Assembly: GCF_051014685.1 (NCBI RefSeq)
Contig: NW_027478906.1
Location: 124,001 to 188,000, forward strand
DNA length: 64,000 nt
Origin: Ptiloglossa arizonensis
Taxonomy: Eukaryota > Arthropoda > Insecta > Hymenoptera > Colletidae
Direction: 5' to 3'
Part shown: positions 8,601 to 20,205 of the stretch, in pieces
Numbering within the stretch: the stretch's first letter is position 1
How the letters are laid out: every line of letters begins with the position of its first letter
The notes under the pieces: model-generated
Databases searched by the model: none
What the model saw: only the letters and a program-made list of their open reading frames with translations
Told to the model about the DNA's origin: nothing
Made by a program: the position numbers and the translations under genes

Positions 8601-11170
8601 TTGAGAAACTCAAAATTTTCGCAGTTCTGATGCTCGAAACGAATAACTAGAACGGCCTAGGGGAAAAGTGCGCATACCGTTGTAATCGGGCGAGTTTCTA
8701 CTTTCAGATGCAACAGAAATTTTGCGGATTGATCAATCCGTTCGCGAGATATGGCTGTTTGGAGATAAGAAACGCTTGAGAAACTCAAAATTTTCGCAGT
8801 TCTGATGCTCGAAACGAATAACTAGAACGGCCTAGGGGAAAAGTGCGCATACCGTTGTAATCGGGCGAGTTTCTACTTTCAGATGCAACAGAAATTTTGC
8901 GGATTGGTCAATCCGTTCGCGAGATATGGCAGTTTGGAGGTAAGAAACGCTTGAGAAACTCAAAATTTCGCAGTTCTGATGCTCGAAACGAGTAACTAGT
9001 ACGGCCTAGGGGAAAGTACGCATACCGTTGTAATCGGGCGAGTTTCTACTTTCAGATGCAACAGAAATTTTGCGGATTGGTCAATCCGTTCGCGAGATAT
9101 GGCAGTTTGGACGTAAGAAACGCTTGAGAAACTCAAAATTTTCGCAGTTCTGATGCTCGAAACGAGTAACTAGAACGGCCTAGGGGAAAACTATACCTAG
9201 CGTTGTAATCGGGCGAGTTTCTACTTTCAGATGCAACAGAAATTTTGCGGATTGATCAATCCGTTCGCGAGATATGGCTGTTTGGAGATAAGAAACGCTT
9301 GAGAAACTCAAAATTTTCGCAGTTCTGATGCTCGAAACGAGTAACTAGTACGGCCTAGGGGAAAGTACGCATACCGTTGTAATCGGGCGAGTTTCTACTT
9401 TCAGATGCAACAGAAATTTTGCGGATTGATCAATCCGTTCGCGAGATATGGCTGTTTGGAGATAAGAAACGCTTGAGAAACTCAAAATTTTCGCAGTTCT
9501 GATGCTCGAAACGAATAACTAGAACGGCCTAGGGGAAAAGTGCCCATACCGTTGTAATCGGGCGAGTTTCTACTTTCAGATGCAACAGAAATTTTGCGGA
9601 TTGATCAATCCGTTCGCGAGATATGGCCGTTTGGATATAAGAAACGCTTGAGAAACTCAAAATTTTCGCAGTTCTGATGCTCGAAACGAATAACTAGAAC
9701 GGCCTAGGGGAAAAGTGCGCATACCGTTGTAATCGGGCGAGTTTCTACTTTCAGATGCAACAGAAATTTTGCGGATTGATCAATCCGTTCGCGAGATATG
9801 GCTGTTTGGATATAAGAAACGCTTGAGAAACTCAAAATTTTCGCAGTTCTGATGCTCGAAACGAGTAACTAGTACGGCCTAGGGGAAAGTACGCATACCG
9901 TTGTAATGGGGCGAGTTTCTACTTTCAGATGCAACAGAAATTTTGCGGATTGGTCAATCCGTTCGCGAGATATGGCAGTTTGGAGGTAAGAAACGCTTGA
10001 GAAACTCAAAATTTTCGCAGTTCTGATGCTCGAAACGAGTAACTAGTACGGCCTAGGGGAAAGTACGCATACCGTTGTAATCGGGCGAGTTTCTACTTTC
10101 AGATGCAACAGAAATTTTGCGGATTGGTCAATCCGTTCGCGAGATATGGCAGTTTGGAGGTAAGAAACGCTTGAGAAACTCAAAATTTTCGCAGTCTGAT
10201 GCTCGAAACGAATAACTGGAACGGCCTAGGGGAAAACTACACGTACCGTTGTAATCGGGCGAGTTTCTACTTTCAGATGCAACAGAAATTTTGCGGATTG
10301 GTCAATCCGTTCGCGAGATATGGCAGTTTGGAGGTAAGAAACGCTTGAGAAACTCAAAATTTTCGCCGTTCTGATGCTCGAAACGAGTAACTAGTACGGC
10401 CTAGGGGAAAGTACGCATACCGTTGTAATCGGGCGAGTTTCTACTTTCAGATGCAACAGAAATTTTGCGGATTGGTCAATCCGTTCGCGAGATATGGCAG
10501 TTTGGAGGTAAGAAACACTTGAGAAACTCAAAATTTTCGCAGTTCTGATGCTCGAAACGAGTAACTAGAACGGCCTAGGGGAAAAGTGCGCATACCGTTG
10601 TAATCGGGCGTGTTTCTACTTTCAGAAGCAACAGAAATTTTGTGGATTGGTCAATCCGTTCGCGAGATGTGGCAGTTTGGAGGTAAGAAACGCTTGAGAA
10701 ACTCAAAATTTTCGCAGTTCTGATGCTCGAAACGAATAACTAGAACGGCCTAGGGGAAAAGTGCGCATACCGTTGTAATCGGGCGAGTTTCTACTTTCAG
10801 ATGCAACAGAAATTTTGCGGATTGATCAATCCGTTCGCGAGATATGGCTGTTTGGAGATAAGAAACGCTTGAGAAACTCAAAATTTTCGCAGTTCTGAAG
10901 CTCGAAACGAATAACTAGAACGGCCTAGGGGCAAAGTGCGCATACCGTTGTAATCGGGCGAGTTTCTACTTTCAGATGCAACAGAAATTTTGCGGATTGA
11001 TCAATCCGTTCGCGAGATATGGCTGTTTGGAGATAAGAAACGCTTGAGAAACTCAAAATTTTCGCAGTTCTGATGCTCGAAACGAATAACTAGAACGGCC
11101 TAGGGGAAAAGTGCCCATACCGTTGTAATCGGGCGAGTTTCTACTTTCAGATGCAACAGAAATTTTGCGG
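8600..11170 (+). repeat. Monomer block with GTGCCC markers and CTATACCTAGCG variant
   Basis: Continues the 6-monomer pattern (GTGCCC at 8493, 9540 and 11111). A rare monomer with CTATACCTAGCG at 9191 has its twin at 30849. Near 9905 the box region reads TAATGGGGCG; the twin near 31563 reads TAATAGGGCG. A one-T deletion in the A4T4 tract occurs near 8.97 kb. From 10.2 to 10.7 kb the order is irregular, with GTGTTTCTAC and TTGTGGATTGG variants. Confidence 0.7.
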
Positions 11171-13266
11171 ATTGATTAATCCGTTCGCGAGATATGGCTG
11201 TTTGGATATAAGAAACGCTTGAGAAACTCAAAATTTTCGCAGTTCTGATGCTCGAAACGAATAACTAGAACGGCCTAGGGGAAAAGTGCGCATACCGTTG
11301 TAATCGGGCGAGTTTCTACTTTCAGATGCAACAAAAATTTTGCGGATTGATCAATCCGTTCGCGAGATATGGCTGTTTGGATATAAGAAACGCTTGAGAA
11401 ACTCAAAATTTTCGCAGTTCTGATGCTCGAAACGAGTAGCTAGTACGGCCTAGGGGAAAGTACGCATACCGTTGTAATCGGGCGAGTTTCTACTTTCAGA
11501 TGCAACAGAAATTTTGCGGATTGGTCAATCCGTTCGCGAGATATGGCAGTTTGGAGGTAAGAAACGCTTGAGAAACTCAAAATTTTCGCAGTTCTGATGC
11601 TCGAAACGAGTAACTAGTACGGCCTAGGGCAAAGTACGCATACCGTTGTAATCGGGCGAGTTTCTACTTTCAGATGCAACAGAAATTTTGCGGATTGGTC
11701 AATCCGTTCGCGAGATATGGCAGTTTGGAGGTAAGAAACGCTTGAGAAACTCAAAATTTTCGCAGTTCTGATGCTCGAAACGAGTAACTAGAACGGCCTA
11801 GGGGAAAACTACACCTACCGTTGTAATCGGGCGAGTTTCTACTTTCAGATGCAACAGAAATTTTGCGGATTGGTCAATCCGTTTGCGAGATGTGGCAGTT
11901 TGGAGGTAAGAAACGCTTGAGGAACTCAATATTTTCGCAGTTCTGATGCTCGAAACGAATAACTAGAACGGCCTAGGGGAAAAGTACGCATACCGATGTA
12001 ATCGGGCGAGTTTCTACTTTCAGATGCAACAGAAATTATGCGGATTGGTCAATCCGTTCGCGAGATATGGCAGTTTGGAGATAAGAAACGCTTGAGAAAC
12101 TCAAAATTTTCGCAGTTCTGATGCTCGAAACGAATGACTAGAACGGCCTAGGGGAGAAGTACGTATACCGTTGTAATCGGGCGAGTTTCTACTTTCAGAT
12201 GCAACAGAAATTTTGCGGATTGATTAATCCGTTCGCGAGATATGGCTGTTTGGATATAAGAAACGCTTGAGAAACTCAAAATTTTCGCAGTTCTGATGCT
12301 CGAAACGAATAACTAGAACGGCCTAGGGGAAAAGTGCGCATACCGTTGTAATCGGGCGAGTTTCTACTTTCAGATGCAACAGAAATTTTGCGGATTGATC
12401 AATCCGTTCGCGAGATATGGCTGTTTGGATATAAGAAACGCTTGAGAAACTCAAAATTTTCGCAGTTCTGATGCTCGAAACGAGTAGCTAGTACGGCCTA
12501 GGGGAAAGTACGCATACCGTTGTAATCGGGCGAGTTTCTACTTTCAGATGCAACAGAAATTTTGCGGATTGGTCAATCCGTTCGCGAGATATGGCAGTTT
12601 GGAGGTAAGAAACGCTTGAGAAACTCAAAATTTTCGCAGTTCTGATGCTCGAAACGAGTAACTAGTACGGCCTAGGGGAAAGTACGCATACCGTTGTAAT
12701 CGGGCGAGTTTCTACTTTCAGATGCAACAGAAATTTTGCGGATTGGTCAATCCGTTCGCGAGATATGGCAGTTTGGAGGTAAGAAACGCTTGAGAAACTC
12801 AAAATTTTCGCAGTTCTGATGCTCGAAACGAGTAACTAGAACGGCCTAGGGGAAAACTACACCTACCGTTGTAATCGGGCGAGTTTCTACTTTCAGATGC
12901 AACAGAAATTTTGCGGATTGGTCAATCCGTTTGCGAGATGTGGCAGTTTGGAGGTAAGAAACGCTTGAGGAACTCAATATTTTCGCAGTTCTGATGCTCG
13001 AAACGAATAACTAGAACGGCCTAGGGGAAAAGTACGCATACCGATGTAATCGGGCGAGTTTCTACTTTCAGATGCAACAGAAACTATGCGGATTGGTCAA
13101 TCCGTTCGCGAGATATGGCAGTTTGGAGATAAGAAACGCTTGAGAAACTCAAAATTTTCGCAGTTCTGATGCTCGAAACGAATGACTAGAACGGCCTAGG
13201 GGAAAAGTACGCATGCCGATGTAATCGGGCGAGTTTCTACTTTCAGATGCAACAGAAATTTTGCGG
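11171..13266 (+). repeat. Two tandem 6-monomer units of 1,048 bp
   Basis: Unit one starts at the marker ATTGATTAAT (11171) and unit two at the same marker (12219). Shared diagnostic features, each 1,048 bp apart, are GAGTAGC (11434/12482), GGAACTCAAT (11921/12969), TTTGCGAGATGTGG, CCGATG and AATTATGCGG or its derivative AACTATGCGG. The copies differ at a few sites, for example GGGCAAAG (11.63 kb) versus GGGGAAAG, and the last monomer. Confidence 0.85.
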
Positions 13267-16200
13267 ATTGGTCAATCCGTTTGCGAGATGTGGCAGTTTG
13301 GAGGTAAGAAACGCTTGAGGAACTCAATATTTTCGCAGTTCTGATGCTCGAAACGAATCACTAGTACGGCCTAGGGGAAAGTACGCATACCGTTGCAATC
13401 GGGCGAGTTTCTACTTTCAGATGCAACAGAAATTTTGCGGATTGATCAATCCGTTCGCGAGATATGGCTGTTTGGAGATAAGAAACGCTTGAGAAACTCA
13501 AAATTTTCGCAGTTCTGATGCTCGAAACGAGTAACTAGTACGGCCTAGGGGAAAGTACGCATACCGTTGTAATCGGGCGAGTTTCTACTTTCAGATGCAA
13601 CAGAAATTTTGCGGATTGATCAATCCGTTCGCGAGATATGGCTGTTTGGAGATAAGAAACGCTTGAGAAACTCAAAATTTTCGCAGTTCTGATGCTCGAA
13701 ACGAATAACTAGAACGGCCTAGGGGAAAAGTGCGCATACCGTTGTAATCGGGCGAGTTTCTACTTTCAGATGCAACAGAAATTTTGCGGATTGATCAATC
13801 CGTTCGCGAGATATGGCTGTTTGGAGATAAGAAACGCTTGAGAAACTCAAAATTTTCGCAGTTCTGATGCTCGAAACGAATAACTAGAACGGCCTAGGGG
13901 AAAAGTGCCCATACCGTTGTAATCGGGCGAGTTTCTACTTTCAGATGCAACAGAAATTTTGCGGATTGATCAATCCGTTCGCGAGATATGGCTGTTTGGA
14001 TATAAGAAACGCTTGAGAAACTCAAAATTTTCGCAGTTCTGATGCTCGAAACGAATAACTAGAACGGCCTAGGGGAAAAGTGCGCATACCGTTGTAATCG
14101 GGCAAGTTTCTACTTTCAGATGCAACAGAAATTTTGCGGATTGATCAATCCGTTCGCGAGATATGGCTGTTTGGATATAAGAAACGCTTGAGAAACTCAA
14201 AATTTTCGCAGTTCTGATGCTCGAAACGAATGACTAGAACGGCCTAGGGGAAAGTACGCATACCGTTGTAATCGGGCGAGTTTCTACTTTCAGATGCAAC
14301 AGAAATTTTGCGGATTGGTCAATCCGTTCGCGAGATATGGCAGTTTGGAGGTAAGAAACGCTTGAGAAACTCAAAATTTTCGCAGTTCTGATGCTCGAAA
14401 CGAGTAACTAGTACGGCCTAGGGCAAAGTACGCATACCGTTGTAATCGGGCGAGTTTCTACTTTCAGATGCAACAGAAATTTTGCGGATTGGTCAATCCG
14501 TTCGCGAGATATGGCAGTTTGGAGGTAAGAAACGCTTGAGAAACTCAAAATTTTCGCAGTTCTGATGCTCGAAACGAGTAACTAGAACGGCCTAGGGGAA
14601 AACTACACCTACCGTTGTAATCGGGCGAGTTTCTACTTTCAGATGCAACAGAAATTTTGCGGATTGGTCAATCCGTTTGCGAGATGTGGCAGTTTGGAGG
14701 TAAGAAACGCTTGAGGAACTCAATATTTTCGCAGTTCTGATGCTCGAAACGAATAACTAGAACGGCCTAGGGGAAAAGTACGCATACCGATGTAATCGGG
14801 CGAGTTTCTACTTTCAGATGCAACAGAAATTATGCGGATTGGTCAATCCGTTCGCGAGATATGGCAGTTTGGAGATAAGAAACGCTTGAGAAACTCAAAA
14901 TTTTCGCAGTTCTGATGCTCGAAACGAATGACTAGAACGGCCTAGGGGAGAAGTACGTATACCGTTGTAATCGGGCGAGTTTCTACTTTCAGATGCAACA
15001 GAAATTTTGCGGATTGATTAATCCGTTCGCGAGATATGGCTGTTTGGATATAAGAAACGCTTGAGAAACTCAAAATTTTCGCAGTTCTGATGCTCGAAAC
15101 GAATAACTAGAACGGCCTAGGGGAAAAGTGCGCATACCGTTGTAATCGGGCGAGTTTCTACTTTCAGATGCAACAGAAATTTTGCGGATTGATCAATCCG
15201 TTCGCGAGATATGGCTGTTTGGATATAAGAAACGCTTGAGAAACTCAAAATTTTCGCAGTTCTGATGCTCGAAACGAGTAGCTAGTACGGCCTAGGGGAA
15301 AGTACGCATACCGTTGTAATCGGGCGAGTTTCTACTTTCAGATGCAACAGAAATTTTGCGGATTGATTAATCCGTTCGCGAGATATGGCTGTTTGGATAT
15401 AAGAAACGCTTGAGAAACTCAAAATTTTCGCAGTTCTGATGCTCGAAACGAATAACTAGAACGGCCTAGGGGAAAAGTGCGCATACCGTTGTAATCGGGC
15501 GAGTTTCTACTTTCAGATGCAACAAAAATTTTGCGGATTGATCAATCCGTTCGCGAGATATGGCTGTTTGGATATAAGAAACGCTTGAGAAACTCAAAAT
15601 TTTCGCAGTTCTGATGCTCGAAACGAGTAGCTAGTACGGCCTAGGGGAAAGTACGCATACCGTTGTAATCGGGCGAGTTTCTACTTTCAGATGCAACAGA
15701 AATTTTGCGGATTGGTCAATCCGTTCGCGAGATATGGCAGTTTGGAGGTAAGAAACGCTTGAGAAACTCAAAATTTTCGCAGTTCTGATGCTCGAAACGA
15801 GTAACTAGTACGGCCTAGGGCAAAGTACGCATACCGTTGTAATCGGGCGAGTTTCTACTTTCAGATGCAACAGAAATTTTGCGGATTGGTCAATCCGTTC
15901 GCGAGATATGGCAGTTTGGAGGTAAGAAACGCTTGAGAAACTCAAAATTTTCGCAGTTCTGATGCTCGAAACGAGTAACTAGAACGGCCTAGGGGAAAAC
16001 TACACCTACCGTTGTAATCGGGCGAGTTTCTACTTTCAGATGCAACAGAAATTTTGCGGATTGGTCAATCCGTTTGCGAGATGTGGCAGTTTGGAGGTAA
16101 GAAACGCTTGAGGAACTCAATATTTTCGCAGTTCTGATGCTCGAAACGAATAACTAGAACGGCCTAGGGGAAAAGTACGCATACCGATGTAATCGGGCGA

Positions 16201-16365
16201 GTTTCTACTTTCAGATGCAACAGAAATTATGCGGATTGGTCAATCCGTTCGCGAGATATGGCAGTTTGGAGATAAGAAACGCTTGAGAAACTCAAAATTT
16301 TCGCAGTTCTGATGCTCGAAACGAATGACTAGAACGGCCTAGGGGAGAAGTACGTATACCGTTGT
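13267..16365 (+). repeat. Nested 6- and 8-monomer units (1,048 and ~1,397 bp)
   Basis: The rare GGGCAAAGTACGC variant occurs near 14.42 and 15.82 kb, about 1,397 bp (8 monomers) apart, and also near 11.63 kb, twice that distance upstream. GGGAGAAGTACGTAT monomers lie near 14.95 and 16.34 kb. ATTGATTAAT markers at 15013, 15362 and 16410 give steps of 349 (2 monomers) and 1,048 bp. The stretch 13.2-14.2 kb, with GAATCACTAG, GTTGCAATCG and GGGCAAG, is repeated at 20.0-21.0 kb with an offset of 6,809 bp. Confidence 0.8.
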
Positions 16366-18285
16366 AATCGGGCGAGTTTCTACTTTCAGATGCAACAGAA
16401 ATTTTGCGGATTGATTAATCCGTTCGCGAGATATGGCTGTTTGGATATAAGAAACGCTTGAGAAACTCAAAATTTTCGCAGTTCTGATGCTCGAAACGAA
16501 TAACTAGAACGGCCTAGGGGAAAAGTGCGCATACCGTTGTAATCGGGCGAGTTTCTACTTTCAGATGCAACAGAAATTTTGCGGATTGATCAATCCGTTC
16601 GCGAGATATGGCTGTTTGGATATAAGAAACGCTTGAGAAACTCAAAATTTTCGCAGTTCTGATGCTCGAAACGAGTAGCTAGTACGGCCTAGGGGAAAGT
16701 ACGCATACCGTTGTAATCGGGCGAGTTTCTACTTTCAGATGCAACAGAAATTTTGCGGATTGGTCAATCCGTTCGCGAGATATGGCAGTTTGGAGGTAAG
16801 AAACGCTTGAGAAACTCAAAATTTTCGCAGTTCTGATGCTCGAAACGAGTAACTAGTACGGCCTAGGGGAAAGTACGCATACCGTTGTAATCGGGCGAGT
16901 TTCTACTTTCAGATGCAACAGAAATTTTGCGGATTGGTCAATCCGTTCGCGAGATATGGCAGTTTGGAGGTAAGAAACGCTTGAGAAACTCAAAATTTTC
17001 GCAGTTCTGATGCTCGAAACGAGTAACTAGAACGGCCTAGGGGAAAACTACACCTACCGTTGTAATCGGGCGAGTTTCTACTTTCAGATGCAACAGAAAT
17101 TTTGCGGATTGGTCAATCCGTTTGCGAGATGTGGCAGTTTGGAGGTAAGAAACGCTTGAGGAACTCAATATTTTCGCAGTTCTGATGCTCGAAACGAATA
17201 ACTAGAACGGCCTAGGGGAAAAGTACGCATACCGATGTAATCGGGCGAGTTTCTACTTTCAGATGCAACAGAAACTATGCGGATTGGTCAATCCGTTCGC
17301 GAGATATGGCAGTTTGGAGATAAGAAACGCTTGAGAAACTCAAAATTTTCGCAGTTCTGATGCTCGAAACGAATGACTAGAACGGCCTAGGGGAGAAGTA
17401 CGTATACCGTTGTAATCGGGCGAGTTTCTACTTTCAGATGCAACAGAAATTTTGCGGATTGGTCAATCCGTTCGCGAGATATGGCAGTTTGGAGGTAAGA
17501 AACGCTTGAGAAACTCAAAATTTTCGCAGTTCTGATGCTCGAAACGAGTAACTAGTACGGCCTAGGGGAAAGTACGCATACCGTTGTAATCGGGCGAGTT
17601 TCTACTTTCAGATGCAACAGAAATTTTGCGGATTGGTCAATCAGTTCGCGAGATATGGCAGTTTGGAGATAAGAAACGCTTGAGAAACTCAAAATTTTCG
17701 CAGTCTGATGCTCGAAACGAATAACTAGAACGGCCTAGGGGAAAACTACACGTACCGTTGTAATCGGGCGAGTTTCTACTTTCAGATGCAACAGAAATTT
17801 TGTGGATTGGTCAATCCGTTCGCGAGATATGGCTGTTTGGAGGTAAGAAACGCTTGAGAAACTCAAAATTTTCGCAGTTCTGATGCTCGAAACGAGTAAC
17901 TAGAACGGCCTAGGGGAAAACTACACCTACCGTTGTAATCGGGCGAGTTTCTACTTTCAGATGCAACAGAAATTTTGCGGATTGGTCAATCCGTTTGCGA
18001 GATGTGGCAGTTTGGAGGTAAGAAACGCTTGACAAACTCAAAATTATCGCAGTTCTGATGCTCGAAACGAATAACTAGAACGGCCTAGGGGAAAAGTACG
18101 CATGCCGATGTAATCGGGCGAGTTTCTACTTTCAGATGCAACAGAAATTTTGCGGATTGGTCAATCCGTTTGCGAGATGTGGCAGTTTGGAGGTAAGAAA
18201 CGCTTGAGGAACTCAATATTTTCGCAGTTCTGATGCTCGAAACGAATCACTAGTACGGCCTAGGGGAAAGTACGCATACCGTTGC
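16366..18285 (+). repeat. Left copy of a perfect 1,920-bp tandem duplication (11 monomers)
   Basis: Comparing the sequence row by row with that 1,920 bp downstream, I found no difference from 16366 to 18334. The copy contains several private-looking markers: GAGTAGC at 16673, GAAACTATGCGG near 17.27 kb, AATCAGTTCGCG near 17.64 kb, AAATTATCGC near 18.04 kb, GCATGCCGATG near 18.10 kb, and GAATCACTAG plus GTTGCAATCG near 18.25 kb. Exact identity implies a very recent duplication or an assembly artefact. Confidence 0.92.
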
Positions 18286-20205
18286 AATCGGGCGAGTTTC
18301 TACTTTCAGATGCAACAGAAATTTTGCGGATTGATTAATCCGTTCGCGAGATATGGCTGTTTGGATATAAGAAACGCTTGAGAAACTCAAAATTTTCGCA
18401 GTTCTGATGCTCGAAACGAATAACTAGAACGGCCTAGGGGAAAAGTGCGCATACCGTTGTAATCGGGCGAGTTTCTACTTTCAGATGCAACAGAAATTTT
18501 GCGGATTGATCAATCCGTTCGCGAGATATGGCTGTTTGGATATAAGAAACGCTTGAGAAACTCAAAATTTTCGCAGTTCTGATGCTCGAAACGAGTAGCT
18601 AGTACGGCCTAGGGGAAAGTACGCATACCGTTGTAATCGGGCGAGTTTCTACTTTCAGATGCAACAGAAATTTTGCGGATTGGTCAATCCGTTCGCGAGA
18701 TATGGCAGTTTGGAGGTAAGAAACGCTTGAGAAACTCAAAATTTTCGCAGTTCTGATGCTCGAAACGAGTAACTAGTACGGCCTAGGGGAAAGTACGCAT
18801 ACCGTTGTAATCGGGCGAGTTTCTACTTTCAGATGCAACAGAAATTTTGCGGATTGGTCAATCCGTTCGCGAGATATGGCAGTTTGGAGGTAAGAAACGC
18901 TTGAGAAACTCAAAATTTTCGCAGTTCTGATGCTCGAAACGAGTAACTAGAACGGCCTAGGGGAAAACTACACCTACCGTTGTAATCGGGCGAGTTTCTA
19001 CTTTCAGATGCAACAGAAATTTTGCGGATTGGTCAATCCGTTTGCGAGATGTGGCAGTTTGGAGGTAAGAAACGCTTGAGGAACTCAATATTTTCGCAGT
19101 TCTGATGCTCGAAACGAATAACTAGAACGGCCTAGGGGAAAAGTACGCATACCGATGTAATCGGGCGAGTTTCTACTTTCAGATGCAACAGAAACTATGC
19201 GGATTGGTCAATCCGTTCGCGAGATATGGCAGTTTGGAGATAAGAAACGCTTGAGAAACTCAAAATTTTCGCAGTTCTGATGCTCGAAACGAATGACTAG
19301 AACGGCCTAGGGGAGAAGTACGTATACCGTTGTAATCGGGCGAGTTTCTACTTTCAGATGCAACAGAAATTTTGCGGATTGGTCAATCCGTTCGCGAGAT
19401 ATGGCAGTTTGGAGGTAAGAAACGCTTGAGAAACTCAAAATTTTCGCAGTTCTGATGCTCGAAACGAGTAACTAGTACGGCCTAGGGGAAAGTACGCATA
19501 CCGTTGTAATCGGGCGAGTTTCTACTTTCAGATGCAACAGAAATTTTGCGGATTGGTCAATCAGTTCGCGAGATATGGCAGTTTGGAGATAAGAAACGCT
19601 TGAGAAACTCAAAATTTTCGCAGTCTGATGCTCGAAACGAATAACTAGAACGGCCTAGGGGAAAACTACACGTACCGTTGTAATCGGGCGAGTTTCTACT
19701 TTCAGATGCAACAGAAATTTTGTGGATTGGTCAATCCGTTCGCGAGATATGGCTGTTTGGAGGTAAGAAACGCTTGAGAAACTCAAAATTTTCGCAGTTC
19801 TGATGCTCGAAACGAGTAACTAGAACGGCCTAGGGGAAAACTACACCTACCGTTGTAATCGGGCGAGTTTCTACTTTCAGATGCAACAGAAATTTTGCGG
19901 ATTGGTCAATCCGTTTGCGAGATGTGGCAGTTTGGAGGTAAGAAACGCTTGACAAACTCAAAATTATCGCAGTTCTGATGCTCGAAACGAATAACTAGAA
20001 CGGCCTAGGGGAAAAGTACGCATGCCGATGTAATCGGGCGAGTTTCTACTTTCAGATGCAACAGAAATTTTGCGGATTGGTCAATCCGTTTGCGAGATGT
20101 GGCAGTTTGGAGGTAAGAAACGCTTGAGGAACTCAATATTTTCGCAGTTCTGATGCTCGAAACGAATCACTAGTACGGCCTAGGGGAAAGTACGCATACC
20201 GTTGC
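18286..20205 (+). repeat. Right copy of the perfect 1,920-bp tandem duplication
   Basis: Identical to 16366-18285; identity continues to 20254, where TTGATCAATC replaces TTGATTAATC. The same unit exists once, slightly diverged, near 33.48-35.40 kb, where only a single copy is present. Confidence 0.92.
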
